DNA of 64,000 nt from Kiloniellales bacterium (GCA_030066685.1 JASJBF010000017.1:98080-162079); one strand, 5' to 3'. Counted from the first letter of the stretch, positions 18,883-28,673 are shown. Notes: a model not told the origin generated them from the sequence alone. Translations and numbers: made by a program.

Positions 18883-19248
18883 TTAGCGAGCTTGGCTCAG
18901 CGCGGCCTGGGCCTGATCCACCAAGCTCTTAAAGGCCTCGGGCTCGCGCAGCGCGATGTCGGCCAGGACCTTGCGGTCGACCTCGATGCCGGCCTTGTGG
19001 ATGCCGTTCATGAACTGGGAATAGGTCAGGCCGTGCTCCCGGGCGCCGGCGTTGATCCGCTGGATCCAGAGGGCGCGGAAGTTGCGCTTGCGGACCCGGC
19101 GGTCGCGGTAGGCGTACTGCTGCGCCTTCTCCATCCGCTCGACGGCGACGCGGAACACGTTCTTGCCCCGGCCCTGGTAGCCCGAGGACTTCTTGATGAC
19201 CTTCTTGTGCTTGGCGTGCGCGGTGACGCCGCGCTTGACTCTTGCCAT
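18883..19248 (-). CDS. rplT: Ribosomal protein bL20
   Basis: A 121-residue basic protein with the standard bL20 sequence: [19 protein letters not shown] at the start, then [20 protein letters not shown] and [20 protein letters not shown]. It is an early assembly protein of the large subunit that binds 23S rRNA domain II. It lies 18 nt after rpmI. In other bacteria bL20 represses this operon by binding its leader; whether that happens here is not visible from sequence. Confidence 0.98.
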   Translation of the reverse strand: MARVKRGVTAHAKHKKVIKKSSGYQGRGKNVFRVAVERMEKAQQYAYRDRRVRKRNFRALWIQRINAGAREHGLTYSQFMNGIHKAGIEVDRKVLADIALREPEAFKSLVDQAQAALSQAR

Positions 19249-19266
19249 GTCTCTCGCTCCCCGGCG

Positions 19267-19470
19267 CTAGAAGCCGTACGGCAGGAAATTGCGCTTGATG
19301 ATCTTGGCGTCCGGCGCCGAGGCGATGGTGGTGCCGCGGGCGTTTCGGATCATCTTCTGGGAGCGGCGGCGCATGAAATGGCGCTTGCCGGCGTAGTTGC
19401 GCTTGACCTTGCCCTTGGCGGACAGGCGGAAGCGCCCCTTGGCACTGCTCTTGGTCTTCAACTTGGGCAT
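19267..19470 (-). CDS. rpmI: Ribosomal protein bL35
   Basis: A 67-residue protein that begins [20 protein letters not shown] and ends in KRNFLPYGF, the usual bL35 sequence and size. The ATG at 19470 has GAGGAA 8 nt upstream on the minus strand. It is the first gene after the 265-nt infC–rpmI spacer, in which a good promoter can be seen. Confidence 0.97.
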   Translation of the reverse strand: MPKLKTKSSAKGRFRLSAKGKVKRNYAGKRHFMRRRSQKMIRNARGTTIASAPDAKIIKRNFLPYGF

Positions 19471-19569
19471 TTCGTCTTCCTCTAACATATTGATTTCAGG
19501 CGATTTCATCAGAGCGGCCGGGCATGCCCTCGAAGAAGCACCGGCGCGCCTTCGCCTTGAGCGGCGCGT

Positions 19570-19598
19570 TTTATAGCGGGGGCGGGGGCGGAAGGCAA
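19570..19598 (-). promoter_or_regulatory. Promoter for rpmI–rplT–pheST
   Basis: On the minus strand, TTGCCT (19598–19593) and TATAAA (19575–19570) are spaced by exactly 17 nt. Transcription would start near 19562 and leave a leader of about 90 nt before rpmI that includes a CGCGCC/GGCGCG stem. This gives the ribosomal-protein genes a promoter independent of thrS–infC. Confidence 0.65.
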
Positions 19599-19735
19599 GG
19601 CGGTCGGGCCCGTCAAGGCCCCCAGTTCCTGCGCCGGGCAAGCCCGCCGAGCCGACGGGGAAGCCGGAGCCGCACGATCGGATCCTGAGGGAAAGGAGGT
19701 TGGGGCTACGGTGGCGGCCTGCCTGGCCACCGGCC

Positions 19736-20272
19736 TTAGCGGGGCGCCATGACCATGGTCATCTGGCGGCCTTCGAGGCGGGGGAACTGCTCGACCTTGG
19801 CCACCTCCTCGAGCTCGTCGCGAACCTTCTGGAGCAGCTTGAGGCCGAGGTCCTGATGAACCATCTCACGGCCGCGGAAACGCATGGTGACCTTGACCTT
19901 GTCGCCGTCGTCGAGGAAGCGATTGATCGACCGCATCTTCACGTCGTAGTCGTGCTGGTCGATGTTCGGGCGCATCTTGATTTCCTTGACGTCGATGATC
20001 TTCTGTTTCTTGCGCGCCTCGCTCTTGCGCTTCTGCTCCTCGTACTTGTACTTGCCGAAGTCCATGATCTTGCAGACCGGCGGGTCCGCATTGGGCGAGA
20101 CCTCGACCAGGTCGAGGCCGACGTTGGTCGCCCGATCGAGTGCCTCCGAGGTCGCAACGACGCCGACGTTCTCGCCGGTCTCATCGATCAGACGGATGGT
20201 CCGATTGTCGATGTTTTCATTCACGCGCGGCCCACCGCGGGACGGCGTGGGATCAAAGGGTGGTCTGGCGAT
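19736..20272 (-). CDS. infC: Translation initiation factor IF-3, with a non-canonical ATC start
   Basis: A 178-residue factor that keeps ribosomal subunits apart and checks start-codon choice. The conventional start would be GTG at 20224, giving MNENIDNR. However, the frame stays open upstream and encodes [19 protein letters not shown], the conserved IF3 N-terminal extension. This frame starts at an ATC (20272–20270) placed 6 nt after a perfect GGAGG. Without it the N-terminus would be truncated by 16 residues and lack a Shine-Dalgarno. E. coli infC uses AUU for feedback control by IF3 itself, and ATC here would act the same way. Both IF3 domains and the lysine-rich linker ([14 protein letters not shown]) are complete. 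Confidence 0.93.
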   Translation of the reverse strand: MARPPFDPTPSRGGPRVNENIDNRTIRLIDETGENVGVVATSEALDRATNVGLDLVEVSPNADPPVCKIMDFGKYKYEEQKRKSEARKKQKIIDVKEIKMRPNIDQHDYDVKMRSINRFLDDGDKVKVTMRFRGREMVHQDLGLKLLQKVRDELEEVAKVEQFPRLEGRQMTMVMAPR

Positions 20273-20371
20273 GGATAGCCTCCATAACAGTTAGCCCGGT
20301 CGAAAGGCGTAAAAGCCCCGCCCCGCACCCCGACGGCGCCGGGCAGGGCCGCAAGCCCCGACCAGAAGTGA

Positions 20372-22306
20372 TCATGCCGGTGGCCCGGCTTCCTCGACAA
20401 GTCTAGAGACTGCCTCGTCGAGCGCAAGGATCTCTTGAGTCTTTCCGCCCAGGCGGCGCAGTGCGACCTTGCGACCTTCGGCCTCGCGGCCGCCGACCAC
20501 GGCGATGACGGGAACCTTGGCCAGGGAGTGCTCCCGGACCTTGTAATTGATCTTCTCGTTGCGCAGGTCGGTGACCGTCCGCAGGCCGGCGCCGGCCAGC
20601 GCCTCGGCGGCCTCCGCGGCGTAGGCGTCGGCTTCCGAGGTGATGGTCGCGACCACCACCTGGACCGGCGCCAGCCAGAGCGGGAAGCGGCCGGCGAACT
20701 GCTCGATCATGATCGCCAGGAAGCGCTCGAAGGAGCCGAGGATCGCCCGGTGCAGCATGACCGGGCGGTGCTTGGCGCCGTCCTCGCCGACATAGCTGGC
20801 GTCGAGCCGCTCCGGCAGGACGAAATCGACCTGGTGGGTGCCGCACTGCCAGTCGCGGCCGATGGCGTCGCGCAGGACGAACTCCAGCTTGGGTCCGTAG
20901 AAGGCGCCCTCGCCCGGGTTGAGGCTATACTCCAGGCCGGTCTCCTCCAGGGCGCTCATCAAGGCGGCCTCGGCCTTGTCCCAGATCTCGTCGCTGCCGG
21001 CGCGCACCGCCGGCCGGTCGGAGAACTTCACGGTGACGTCCTCGAAGCCGAGGTCGCGGTAGATGCTGCGCAGCAGCTCGCAGAAGATCACGGTCTCCGC
21101 GTTGATCTGGTCCTCGGTGCAGAAGATGTGGGCGTCGTCCTGGGTGAAGGCGCGCACGCGCATCAGGCCGTGGAGCGCACCCGAGGGCTCGTTGCGGTGG
21201 CAGGAGCCGAACTCGGCCATGCGCAGGGGCAGGTCGCGGTAGCTCTTCAGGCCCTGCTTGAAGATCTGCACGTGGCCCGGGCAGTTCATCGGCTTGACCG
21301 CCAGGACCCGGTCCTCGCTCTCGGCTATGAACATGTGCTCGCGGAACTTCTCCCAGTGGCCCGAGGCCTCCCAGAGCGCCCGGTCGATGAGCTGCGGGGT
21401 CTTGACCTCGACGTAGCCGGCGTCGTCGAGGCGGCGGCGCATGTAGGCCTCGACCGTGCGGTAGAGGGTCCAGCCCTTGGGGTGCCAGAAGACCGAGCCG
21501 ACCGCCTCCTCCTGCTGGTGGAAGAGGTCCATCTCGCGGCCCAGGCGGCGGTGGTCGCGTTTCTCTGCCTCCTCCAGCATGTGGAGATGGGCCTTGAGCT
21601 GCTTCTCGGTCTCCCAGCAGGTGCCGTAGACCCGCTGCAGCTGCTCGTTCTTGGCGTCGCCGCGCCAGTAGGCGCCCGAGACCCGCATCAGCTTGAAGGC
21701 ATGCCCCAGCTTGCCGGTCGAGGGCAGGTGCGGCCCGATGCAGAGGTCGAGCCAGTCGCCCTGAAGGTAGATCGAGATCTCCTCGTCAGCCGGCAGGGTG
21801 GCGATGTGCTCGGCCTTGTACTTCTCGCCGATGTCCTCGAAGTGGCGGATCGCCTTGTGGCGGTCCCAGACCTCGCGCTCGATCGCCTCGTCGCGCTCGA
21901 CGATCTCGTGCATCCGCGCCTCGATCTTCTCCAGGTCCTCGGGCGTGAAGGGCTCGGCGCGGGCGAAGTCGTAGTAGAAGCCGTCTTCGGTCGCCGGCCC
22001 GAAGGTGACCTGGGTGCCCGGATAGAGCTCCTGCACCGCCTCGGCCAGAACGTGGGCGCAGTCGTGGCGCAGCAACGGCAGGGCCTCGGGATGGCCGCGG
22101 GTGACGATCTCGACGGTCGCGTCCCGGTCGATGTCGCGCGCCAGGTCGCGCAGGGCGCCGTCGACCACCACCGCAAGGGCATCCTTGGCGAGGCGCGGGC
22201 CGATACTCGCGGCAAGGTCGGCGCCGGAGACCGGCCCGTCGAAATCGCGCCGGCTGCCGTCCGGCAGGGTGATGGTGACCTTCTCTTTGACTCCGGCGTC
22301 GGCCAT
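20372..22306 (-). CDS. thrS: Threonine–tRNA ligase
   Basis: A 644-residue enzyme with all domains. These are the N-terminal TGS domain (1–65, [23 protein letters not shown]), the editing domain with [12 protein letters not shown] and its zinc-like His/Cys motif, the class II catalytic core with the zinc ligand in [12 protein letters not shown] and motif 2 [19 protein letters not shown], and the C-terminal anticodon-binding domain ([18 protein letters not shown]). It leads the translation block, with infC 99 nt downstream. E. coli ThrRS represses its own mRNA; the short leader here shows no obvious tRNA-like operator. Confidence 0.98.
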   Translation of the reverse strand: MADAGVKEKVTITLPDGSRRDFDGPVSGADLAASIGPRLAKDALAVVVDGALRDLARDIDRDATVEIVTRGHPEALPLLRHDCAHVLAEAVQELYPGTQVTFGPATEDGFYYDFARAEPFTPEDLEKIEARMHEIVERDEAIEREVWDRHKAIRHFEDIGEKYKAEHIATLPADEEISIYLQGDWLDLCIGPHLPSTGKLGHAFKLMRVSGAYWRGDAKNEQLQRVYGTCWETEKQLKAHLHMLEEAEKRDHRRLGREMDLFHQQEEAVGSVFWHPKGWTLYRTVEAYMRRRLDDAGYVEVKTPQLIDRALWEASGHWEKFREHMFIAESEDRVLAVKPMNCPGHVQIFKQGLKSYRDLPLRMAEFGSCHRNEPSGALHGLMRVRAFTQDDAHIFCTEDQINAETVIFCELLRSIYRDLGFEDVTVKFSDRPAVRAGSDEIWDKAEAALMSALEETGLEYSLNPGEGAFYGPKLEFVLRDAIGRDWQCGTHQVDFVLPERLDASYVGEDGAKHRPVMLHRAILGSFERFLAIMIEQFAGRFPLWLAPVQVVVATITSEADAYAAEAAEALAGAGLRTVTDLRNEKINYKVREHSLAKVPVIAVVGGREAEGRKVALRRLGGKTQEILALDEAVSRLVEEAGPPA

Positions 22307-22330
22307 GGATCTCGCTCCTGAAGCGCGCGG

Positions 22331-22358
22331 ACTCTAGAAGCTCATCCTAGGCTGTCAA
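22331..22358 (-). promoter_or_regulatory. Candidate thrS promoter
   Basis: On the minus strand, TTGACA (22358–22353) and TAGAGT (22336–22331) are separated by 16 nt. The start point would be about 20 nt upstream of the thrS ATG, and AGGAG precedes that ATG. The glycosyltransferase gene ends at 22373, so the promoter lies in the 66-nt gap. Confidence 0.55.
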
Positions 22359-22372
22359 GAAATCTGCGGCCG

Positions 22373-23569
22373 TCAACTGGCCGCCGCCGCCATCGCCTGG
22401 CGCAGGATCTCATCGTAGAGCGCGAGGGTCTGCGCGCACATCTCGTCGCGAGAGAAATGCCGCCGGGTGAAGGTGATGGCCTCCTCGGCCAGGTGCTCGC
22501 GCTGCTCTTCGGTGAGCTCCAGCGCCCGGCGGATCGCCGAGGCCAGGCCGGCGGCGTCGTTCGGCGGGGCGAGGAAGGCGGTGTGCCCGGCGATGACCTG
22601 CTCGCCGGCGCCGCCGTGATCGACCGTGACCACCGGCCGGCCCATGGCCTGGGCCTCGCTGATCGTGCGGACGAAGGACTGTGGCTCGCCGCCCGCCGCG
22701 ACCACCACGTTGGCGACCTTGTAGGCCGCCGGCATGTCGTCGCAGTGGTCCAGGATCACGCAGCGGTGGCCCAGCTCGTGGCGCTGGATCGCCTCGTCGA
22801 GCTCGCGGCGGTAGTTGCCCCGGCCGGAGTCCGCGCCGACCAGGAGACAGACGAAGTCGAGGTCGCCGAGCCGGGCGACCGCCTCGAGCAGCAGCGCCTG
22901 GCCCTTGCGGCGCTCCAGCCGTGCCGGCAGCATCACGACCGGCTGGCCGTCGGGCAGGCGCCAGTCGTTGACCCGCTTGATCAGGCGCTCGTTGGACACG
23001 CTGTCCGGACTGAAGGAGGTGAGGTCGATGCCGCGCCGGATCAGGCGCAAGCGGGTCGGGTCGACGCCGTGGTGCTCGCGCAGGTAGTCGGCGATGAACT
23101 GCGAGGTCGCGATCACCCGCTCGCCGCGGACCAGGACGGCGTTGTAGCGCCGCTGCAGGAGGTTGCCGTCGGGATAGGCGGCGTGGACCGAGGTAACGAA
23201 GTGACGACCGCTGCGTTCCGCCGCGGTCAGCGCGCTCCAGCCGGGCCCGCGGGCCCGGGCGTGGACGATCTCGACCTGGTGGCGCTCGATGACGTCGATC
23301 AGGCGCTGGATGTTGCCGTAGATCGAGGCCGGATTGCGGCTGGCCAGAGGGACCGACTCGTGGATCGCGCCGGCCCGCGTCAGGCGGTGCTCCAGCGGCC
23401 CCCCGGCCGAGGCGACCACCGCGGTGCAGCCCGCGGCGGTCAGCGCCTCGGCGATGTCGACCGCGGAACGCTGAAGCCCACCGTCCTGCAGGTCCGGCAC
23501 GACCTGCAGGACGACCGGGCGGGTCGTTTCCGGCGGCACCGTACCGGTGCTACCTTGCATCTCCATCAT
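22373..23569 (-). CDS. Glycosyltransferase family 4 (GT-B fold)
   Basis: A protein of 395–398 residues. The N-terminal Rossmann half has VLQVVPDLQDGGLQRSAVDI (the glycine-rich acceptor-side loop) and HARARGPGWSAL. The C-terminal half has VVMLPARLERRKGQ and the nucleotide-sugar site EAQAMGRPVVTVDHGGAGEQV, the E-x7-E-like pattern of GT4 enzymes. It probably transfers a sugar from a nucleotide donor to lipopolysaccharide or another envelope glycan. Three possible start codons lie within 9 nt (23569, 23566, 23560). It is divergent from the alpha/beta hydrolase gene, 28 nt away. Confidence 0.88.
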   Translation of the reverse strand: MMEMQGSTGTVPPETTRPVVLQVVPDLQDGGLQRSAVDIAEALTAAGCTAVVASAGGPLEHRLTRAGAIHESVPLASRNPASIYGNIQRLIDVIERHQVEIVHARARGPGWSALTAAERSGRHFVTSVHAAYPDGNLLQRRYNAVLVRGERVIATSQFIADYLREHHGVDPTRLRLIRRGIDLTSFSPDSVSNERLIKRVNDWRLPDGQPVVMLPARLERRKGQALLLEAVARLGDLDFVCLLVGADSGRGNYRRELDEAIQRHELGHRCVILDHCDDMPAAYKVANVVVAAGGEPQSFVRTISEAQAMGRPVVTVDHGGAGEQVIAGHTAFLAPPNDAAGLASAIRRALELTEEQREHLAEEAITFTRRHFSRDEMCAQTLALYDEILRQAMAAAAS

Positions 23570-23597
23570 TTGCGTCTTAACCCCGGATACCCGTGAC

Positions 23598-24371
23598 GTG
23601 TCGTTCGTACAACCGCCCCCAGACCGCCTCGCCCGCCCGCAAGACGAGTCCCTTGCCTACCACAGGACGGCCGGTCGCGCACCCGGGATCATCTTCCTGG
23701 GCGGTTTCGTATCGGACATGACCGGCACCAAGGCTTTGGCCCTGGAGGCCTATGCCCGCAGGCGGGGCCAGGCCTTCCTGCGTTTCGACTATCAAGGCCA
23801 CGGCGGGTCTTCCGGCCTCTTCGAGGACGGCACCATCGGCCGCTGGGCGGAGGATTCAATCGCGGCGATCGACGAGCTGACCGAGGGTCCGCAGGTCCTG
23901 GTCGGCTCCTCCATGGGCGGCTGGATCATGCTGCTGGCGGCGCTGGCCCGGCCGGGGCGGGTCGCGGCGCTGCTCGGAATCGCGGCGGCGCCGGACTTCA
24001 CCGAGGACCTGATGTGGCAGCGCTTCCCGGAGGAGATCAAGGCCGAGATCGAATCCAAAGGTGTCTACTACGCGCCCTCAGACTACGCCGAAACCCCTTA
24101 CCCCTTGACTAAGCGCCTGATCGAGGAGGGCCGCCGGCATCTGCTGCTGCGCGGCCCGATCCCGCTGACCTGCCCCATCCGCCTGCTGCAGGGCATGCAG
24201 GACCCCGACGTGCCCTGGGAGACCGCCCTGCGCCTGGCCGAGGCGCTGGAGTCCCGCGACGTCGAGGTCACCCTGGTCAAGGACGGCGACCACCGGCTGT
24301 CGGACCCCGCCGACCTGCGGCGCCTCGAGGCGACCTTGGATCGCCTGCTCGATCAGCTGGACGGCGGCTGA
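23598..24371 (+). CDS. Alpha/beta hydrolase (ABHD10-like, possible thioesterase/depalmitoylase)
   Basis: A 257-residue serine hydrolase. The oxyanion region reads IIFLGGFVSDMTGTKA, which resembles mitochondrial ABHD10 more than generic hydrolases. The nucleophile elbow is GSSMGGW with Ser105, a catalytic Asp lies near GMQDPDVPW, and the His is in KDGDHRLSD. Cytoplasmic, with no signal peptide. ABHD10 removes acyl groups from thiols, but the substrate here is not known. I chose the GTG at 23598 because an upstream ATG at 23547 would overlap the divergent gene. Confidence 0.85.
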   Translation: MSFVQPPPDRLARPQDESLAYHRTAGRAPGIIFLGGFVSDMTGTKALALEAYARRRGQAFLRFDYQGHGGSSGLFEDGTIGRWAEDSIAAIDELTEGPQVLVGSSMGGWIMLLAALARPGRVAALLGIAAAPDFTEDLMWQRFPEEIKAEIESKGVYYAPSDYAETPYPLTKRLIEEGRRHLLLRGPIPLTCPIRLLQGMQDPDVPWETALRLAEALESRDVEVTLVKDGDHRLSDPADLRRLEATLDRLLDQLDGG

Positions 24372-24381
24372 CTCCGGGCAC

Positions 24382-25173
24382 TCAGGCGTGGCCGACCTGG
24401 AGGTCGTTGCCGGCCCGGTCTTCGCCGCGCAGCAGCCAGATCGGCCGGACCGCGAAGGCGGTCTTGAGGCCCGGCGTCGTGTTCGGCGTCGCCATCTCGC
24501 GGTCGAAGAGCGAGGTCGCCGGCATATAGCGCAGGGCGATCCCGGCCCGGCGCCGCGGCGAGCGGTTGGCCTCAGAGCCATGCAGCAGGTAGACGTCGTG
24601 CAGCGACATCTGCCCGGCTTCCAGCACCACGTCCCGGGCCGCGGACTCCTCGAAGCTGCCCGGCGCCAGGGCACGGTCCAGGGCGAGGTTGCTCCCGTCC
24701 ACCTGCTCGTGCGGAAAGTGCCGCCGCTCGGCGTGGCTGCCTGGAATCACCCGCAGGCAGCCGTTCTCCGGCGTCGAATCGTCCAGCGCCACCCAGACCG
24801 ACACGGTCGCCAGCGGCCGGATCGGCCAGTAGTGGCCGTCCTGGTGCCAGGGCACGGCCTGACCGTCGCCGGCCGGCTTGCAGAAGAGATGGCCCCCCCA
24901 GAGGATGATGTCCGGGCCGATCAGCTGCTCGACCATGTCCAGGATCGCGGGTTCCCGGGCCAGGTCCATGAAGGCGTCGTGGCCCTTGACCCCCTCGGGG
25001 CCGCCCGCGGCGATATGGGCGCTGACCAGCTTCTCGGGCCGGGTGTCAGGATTGGCCGCGATGACCGCGTCGACCGCGGCCCGAAGTGCGGCCAGCCGCG
25101 CCTGAGGCAAGCGGTAGCGCGGGACCAGGATCCCATCGCGCCGGTAGGCGGCGATCTCCTCGGGTGTCAGCAT
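24382..25173 (-). CDS. Phytanoyl-CoA dioxygenase (PhyH) family protein
   Basis: A 263-residue Fe(II)/2-oxoglutarate oxygenase. The metal triad is visible: His110 and Asp112 in WHQDGHYW, and His198 in YLLHGSEAN. Arg in RRRAGIALRY serves 2-oxoglutarate binding. The family hydroxylates a wide range of small molecules, including acyl-CoAs and ectoine. It converges with the alpha/beta hydrolase gene, 10 nt apart, and diverges from a TPR protein gene. The ATG at 25173 yields MLTPEEIAAYRRDGILV, the normal beginning of such proteins. The substrate is unknown. Confidence 0.9.
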   Translation of the reverse strand: MLTPEEIAAYRRDGILVPRYRLPQARLAALRAAVDAVIAANPDTRPEKLVSAHIAAGGPEGVKGHDAFMDLAREPAILDMVEQLIGPDIILWGGHLFCKPAGDGQAVPWHQDGHYWPIRPLATVSVWVALDDSTPENGCLRVIPGSHAERRHFPHEQVDGSNLALDRALAPGSFEESAARDVVLEAGQMSLHDVYLLHGSEANRSPRRRAGIALRYMPATSLFDREMATPNTTPGLKTAFAVRPIWLLRGEDRAGNDLQVGHA

Positions 25174-25322
25174 TGGGGCCCCTCCCTTCGGACCAAACGG
25201 CGCGGCGACGAGCCTAGCGGCGCCTTGGCCACAATACCTTAGCAAATATCGCCTAAAGTCCGCGGTCGGCCGCGGGGGTTCCCATCCCGGCGGCAAGCGG
25301 AGACCCCCTCGTCCTTCGAACC

Positions 25323-26750
25323 ATGCCAACGCGCCGTCTGCGAGACCTTTTCACTGGAGCCGTGGACCTGACCCTTCGCCTCTTCGGCCGAAGGAGAGGC
25401 GATCGTTGGATCGAGCGCGTGAATCGTGCGCGCCAGGCCGCCAGGCACGACCGCCTCGAAGAGGCCGAAGACCTGCTTCGTCAAGCATCGCCAAGCGAGC
25501 TGGCGTCCGAGGCGCGCTTTCGCAGGGAGACAGCGACCACCTGGCATTCCATAGCGATAAGCTGGGCGCGGCGTGACGAGGACCGCAAGGCCATTGCGGC
25601 CTACGGCGAGGCGATTCGACTGGCGCCAAAAAACCTGGAGGCCTGGCACCAGCTCGGCCATCTCCACGAGGACGCCGAGCAGACTGCGGAGGCGAAGTCA
25701 GCCTACGAAACCTATGCCGCCCTCGCCCGGGAAAAAGGCGCCGGGGAAGACGAGGCCCTCGCGCTCAGCCATCTGGGAGACCTTGCGCGCGATCGAGACG
25801 ACCTGGACGAGGCCGCCTCCTGCTTCGACAGGGCGCTGCGCATCGCCGAGGGCCTCGAGGACCAGGAGCAGGTGAGCATGCTCCTGAGACGCTGCGGCGA
25901 CACCGCCAGAGATCGCGAAGCCTGGGACGAGGCGGAGCGCTACTACCGGCGCGCCCTGGCGCTCGACCAAAGCCGGGACGATCGGGAGGACGTGCTGACG
26001 AGCCTGGAGCGGCTCGGACACCTGGCCGAGATCCGCGACGATTTGGACGGCTCTGCGGAGCTTTATCGGCAGGTGCTCGATCTCGCGCAGGAACAGGAAA
26101 ACAAGCTGGAAGTGGCGAGGGCCTCGGCGGCTCTCGGCGACATCTCCTTCAGGCAGGGCGATATGGCCGCGGCGGAGGCTTACAGCAAACGGGCGCTGTC
26201 CGTCTTCTCGACTCTAGGTCGGCGCAAAGACATGGCCAACTGCCTGCTCGACCTCTGTGACATCGCCAACCGACGCGACCGCCCGCGCGAAGTCGCGGAA
26301 CACGCTGGCGGCGCTGTTGAGATCTACAGGGAGCTCGGAGACCATGACGGCCTGGCCGACGCTCTCGACACGCTGGGTTGCGCGGCCTTGGACTACGAGG
26401 ACTTCGACGGCGCTGAACGGCACTTGACGGAGGCGCTCGGCCTTCGACAGGCGATGGACGCGCACCGCGACGTCGCCTGGCTGACGTCGAGACTTGCGAC
26501 CGCTGCCCTCGGCCGCTGCGAGTTCGATGAGGCGCTTTCAGGGTTCCAGAGCGCCCTGGCGCTCTACCGCGAGCACGGCGGTCCGTACGATGCCGCTGCC
26601 TGCCTGGCCGAGATCGGCGACATCCGGGAGGCGGCGGGCAAGCTTGAAGATGCCGAGGCCTGTTGGCGGGAGGCCATCGCGCTGTTCGAAGAGGCCGGCT
26701 CGCCCGAAATTGCTGCAGCCTTGCGGCAGGAGGCCTTTGGATCGCGGTAG
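25323..26750 (+). CDS. Tetratricopeptide repeat protein (cytoplasmic)
   Basis: A 475-residue protein made of about nine to ten tandem TPR-like units, for example LEAWHQLGHLHEDAEQTAEA, ALALSHLGDLARDRDDLDEA and QVSMLLRRCGDTARDREAWD. The spacing is mostly 40 residues rather than 34, as in the LGN/NPHP3-type repeats. No signal peptide or enzymatic domain is seen. It probably scaffolds protein complexes. The 149-nt divergent spacer to the PhyH gene presumably holds promoters for both. Partner proteins cannot be inferred. Confidence 0.85.
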   Translation: MPTRRLRDLFTGAVDLTLRLFGRRRGDRWIERVNRARQAARHDRLEEAEDLLRQASPSELASEARFRRETATTWHSIAISWARRDEDRKAIAAYGEAIRLAPKNLEAWHQLGHLHEDAEQTAEAKSAYETYAALAREKGAGEDEALALSHLGDLARDRDDLDEAASCFDRALRIAEGLEDQEQVSMLLRRCGDTARDREAWDEAERYYRRALALDQSRDDREDVLTSLERLGHLAEIRDDLDGSAELYRQVLDLAQEQENKLEVARASAALGDISFRQGDMAAAEAYSKRALSVFSTLGRRKDMANCLLDLCDIANRRDRPREVAEHAGGAVEIYRELGDHDGLADALDTLGCAALDYEDFDGAERHLTEALGLRQAMDAHRDVAWLTSRLATAALGRCEFDEALSGFQSALALYREHGGPYDAAACLAEIGDIREAAGKLEDAEACWREAIALFEEAGSPEIAAALRQEAFGSR

Positions 26751-26769
26751 CCTGCGCCAAGGGCCGAGT

Positions 26770-27639
26770 TCAAGTGCCGGCGAGGAGGGCCTTGAGCCCG
26801 GTCCTGTAGTCGGGATAGGCCAGGGTGACGCCGAGCTCGGCCTTGATCCTGGCGTTGGAGACCCGCTTGTTGTCGCGGTAGAAGCTGCGCGCCATGTCGG
26901 AGAGCTCGGCCGCCTCGAAGGGCACCAGCGGCGGCGGCTCGACGCCCAGCAGCGCGCAGGCGTGGGCGATGACCGCCTCGGGCGGCGCTGGATCGTCGTC
27001 GCAGAGGTTGTAGGCGCGCCCGGGATCCGGCCGAGCGATCGAGGCCTCCAGCACCGTCGCGATGTCCTCGACGTGGATCCGGCTGAAGACCTGGCCCGGC
27101 TTGTCGATCCGCTGGGCCCGGCCGTGCCGCACGGTCTCCAACGCGTTGCGGCCCGGCCCATAGATCCCGGCCAGGCGGAAGAGCTGGACCGGCAGGCCGT
27201 GGTCCCGCCAGAGCGCCAGCCAGCCCCGTTCCGCGGCCAGCCGCCGCGCGCCGCGCGGTCCGGTCGGCTCCAGCGCCGAGTCCTCGTCGACCCAGCCGCC
27301 GCCGCGGTCGCCGTAAACGCCTGTGGTCGAGAGATAGCCGAGCCATTCGATGCTGCCGCAGGCGAGAATGTCGGTGGCGTGCCGGTCGAGAACGGGATCC
27401 CCCTGGGCGTCCGGCGGCGCCGAGATCAGAATGTGGGTCGCGCCGGCGAGCGCAGCGGCCGGGTCGTCGAGCGGCCGGTCGCGGTCGAAGAGAAAGGCCT
27501 CGATCCCCTCGGCGGCGAGCGCCGCCAGCTTCTCGGAGCTGCGCGTGGTCCCGGCGACGGCCCAGCCCCGTGCCGAGAGGCGCGCGGCCAAAACGCTGGC
27601 GCTGAAGCCGTGTCCGAAGCAGAATAGCCGCTGGTTCAT
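26770..27639 (-). CDS. NAD(P)-binding SDR-family epimerase-like protein (YeeZ-like)
   Basis: A 289-residue extended short-chain dehydrogenase. The nucleotide-binding loop is degenerate (FCFGHGFSASVLAARL) in the manner of the YeeZ/SDR-e group. The active-site region has YLSTTGVYGDRGGGWVDE with a Ser-Thr-x-x-x-Tyr arrangement, and FRLAGIYGPGRNALETVRHG follows. It probably handles a nucleotide-sugar or other small substrate, which is not identified. It is divergent from an exported TPR protein. The ATG at 27639 gives the usual MNQRLFCFGHGFS start. Confidence 0.85.
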   Translation of the reverse strand: MNQRLFCFGHGFSASVLAARLSARGWAVAGTTRSSEKLAALAAEGIEAFLFDRDRPLDDPAAALAGATHILISAPPDAQGDPVLDRHATDILACGSIEWLGYLSTTGVYGDRGGGWVDEDSALEPTGPRGARRLAAERGWLALWRDHGLPVQLFRLAGIYGPGRNALETVRHGRAQRIDKPGQVFSRIHVEDIATVLEASIARPDPGRAYNLCDDDPAPPEAVIAHACALLGVEPPPLVPFEAAELSDMARSFYRDNKRVSNARIKAELGVTLAYPDYRTGLKALLAGT

Positions 27640-27713
27640 CTTGCGTCTTGACGCTCCGAGCTCGGGTCGCGCGCCGAGCCACGCCGACCGGGGCTGCGAC
27701 TTTAGGAGCCGGC

Positions 27714-28673
27714 ATGCGCCCGAACAAGCGCCAGCGCTGTCGCCCGATACTGACCGGGATCCAGGCCCTGTTCCTCGGATCGCTGCTGCTGCTGAGCGCC
27801 GCCGCTGCGCGCGCCGACGACGAAGCCGAGGCCAGAGCCTATCGCAGCTGCATCCTCCTGGCGGAGGAGGACCCTGCGGCCGCCTACGAGCAGGCCTCGA
27901 TCTGGGTCTCGCAGGGCGGCAGCGATCCGGCCCGGCACTGCGTCGCGGTGGCGCTGATCCAGCTCGGCCACTTCGAAGAGGCCGGACGCCGCCTGGAAGA
28001 GCTGGCCCAGACCATAAAGACGGAGAAGCAGGACCTGCGGGTCGAAGCGCTGGCCCAGGCGGCCCAGGCCTGGATGCTGGCCGAAAATCAGGAGCGGGCC
28101 TTCGCGGCCCAGACCATGGCCCTGAAGCTGGCGCCGGACAACCTGGAACTCCTGATCGACCGCTCCATCGTCCTGGCGTCGGCAAAGAACTACCGCTCCG
28201 CGCTGCTCGATCTCGACCGTGCCTACGAACTGTCGCCCCAGCGGGCCGACGTCCTCGTCTACCGGGCCACGGTTCATCGCTTCCTCGATTCGACGGACGC
28301 CGCCCTGCGCGACATCCAGTCCGCCATCCGGCTGGACCCCAACATGCCGGAAGCCTATCTGGAGCGCGGAATTCTCAAGCGCCTTCAGGGCGACCGCAAC
28401 GGCGCCCGGCAGGACTGGATAAAGGTGCTGGATCTGGGCTCCAGCACCCCGGCGGCCGACGCGGCCCGGGTCAACCTGGAGCTGCTCGACGTCGACCCCA
28501 ACGCCGGCAACACGACCGACGAGCCGCTGCCGCGCAAGCTCAACACCTCGGAGGATCGGCCGACGCCGCTGATCACCTCGGTTCCGTCGCCCGAGCCGGC
28601 GGCTCCGGCGGCCGAGCCGGAGCTTCCGGGACAGCCGACCCTCGGCCGGCCCATCCGGGCCGAACCGGAGTAG
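27714..28673 (+). CDS. Exported tetratricopeptide repeat protein
   Basis: A 319-residue protein. The N-terminus has a basic stretch (MRPNKRQRCRPILTG) followed by a hydrophobic core (IQALFLGSLLLLSAAAARA), a signal peptide with likely cleavage near residue 34. The mature protein has TPR units such as VALIQLGHFEEAGRRLEEL and LIDRSIVLASAKNYRSALLD. The C-terminus is rich in proline and glutamate. AGGAG lies 6 nt before the ATG. It should work in the periplasm; its partner is unknown. Confidence 0.85.
   Translation: MRPNKRQRCRPILTGIQALFLGSLLLLSAAAARADDEAEARAYRSCILLAEEDPAAAYEQASIWVSQGGSDPARHCVAVALIQLGHFEEAGRRLEELAQTIKTEKQDLRVEALAQAAQAWMLAENQERAFAAQTMALKLAPDNLELLIDRSIVLASAKNYRSALLDLDRAYELSPQRADVLVYRATVHRFLDSTDAALRDIQSAIRLDPNMPEAYLERGILKRLQGDRNGARQDWIKVLDLGSSTPAADAARVNLELLDVDPNAGNTTDEPLPRKLNTSEDRPTPLITSVPSPEPAAPAAEPELPGQPTLGRPIRAEPE

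Noticed and set aside
19736..20224. GTG 20224 as the infC start
   Set aside because: No Shine-Dalgarno, and it removes the conserved N-terminal extension that is encoded in frame upstream.
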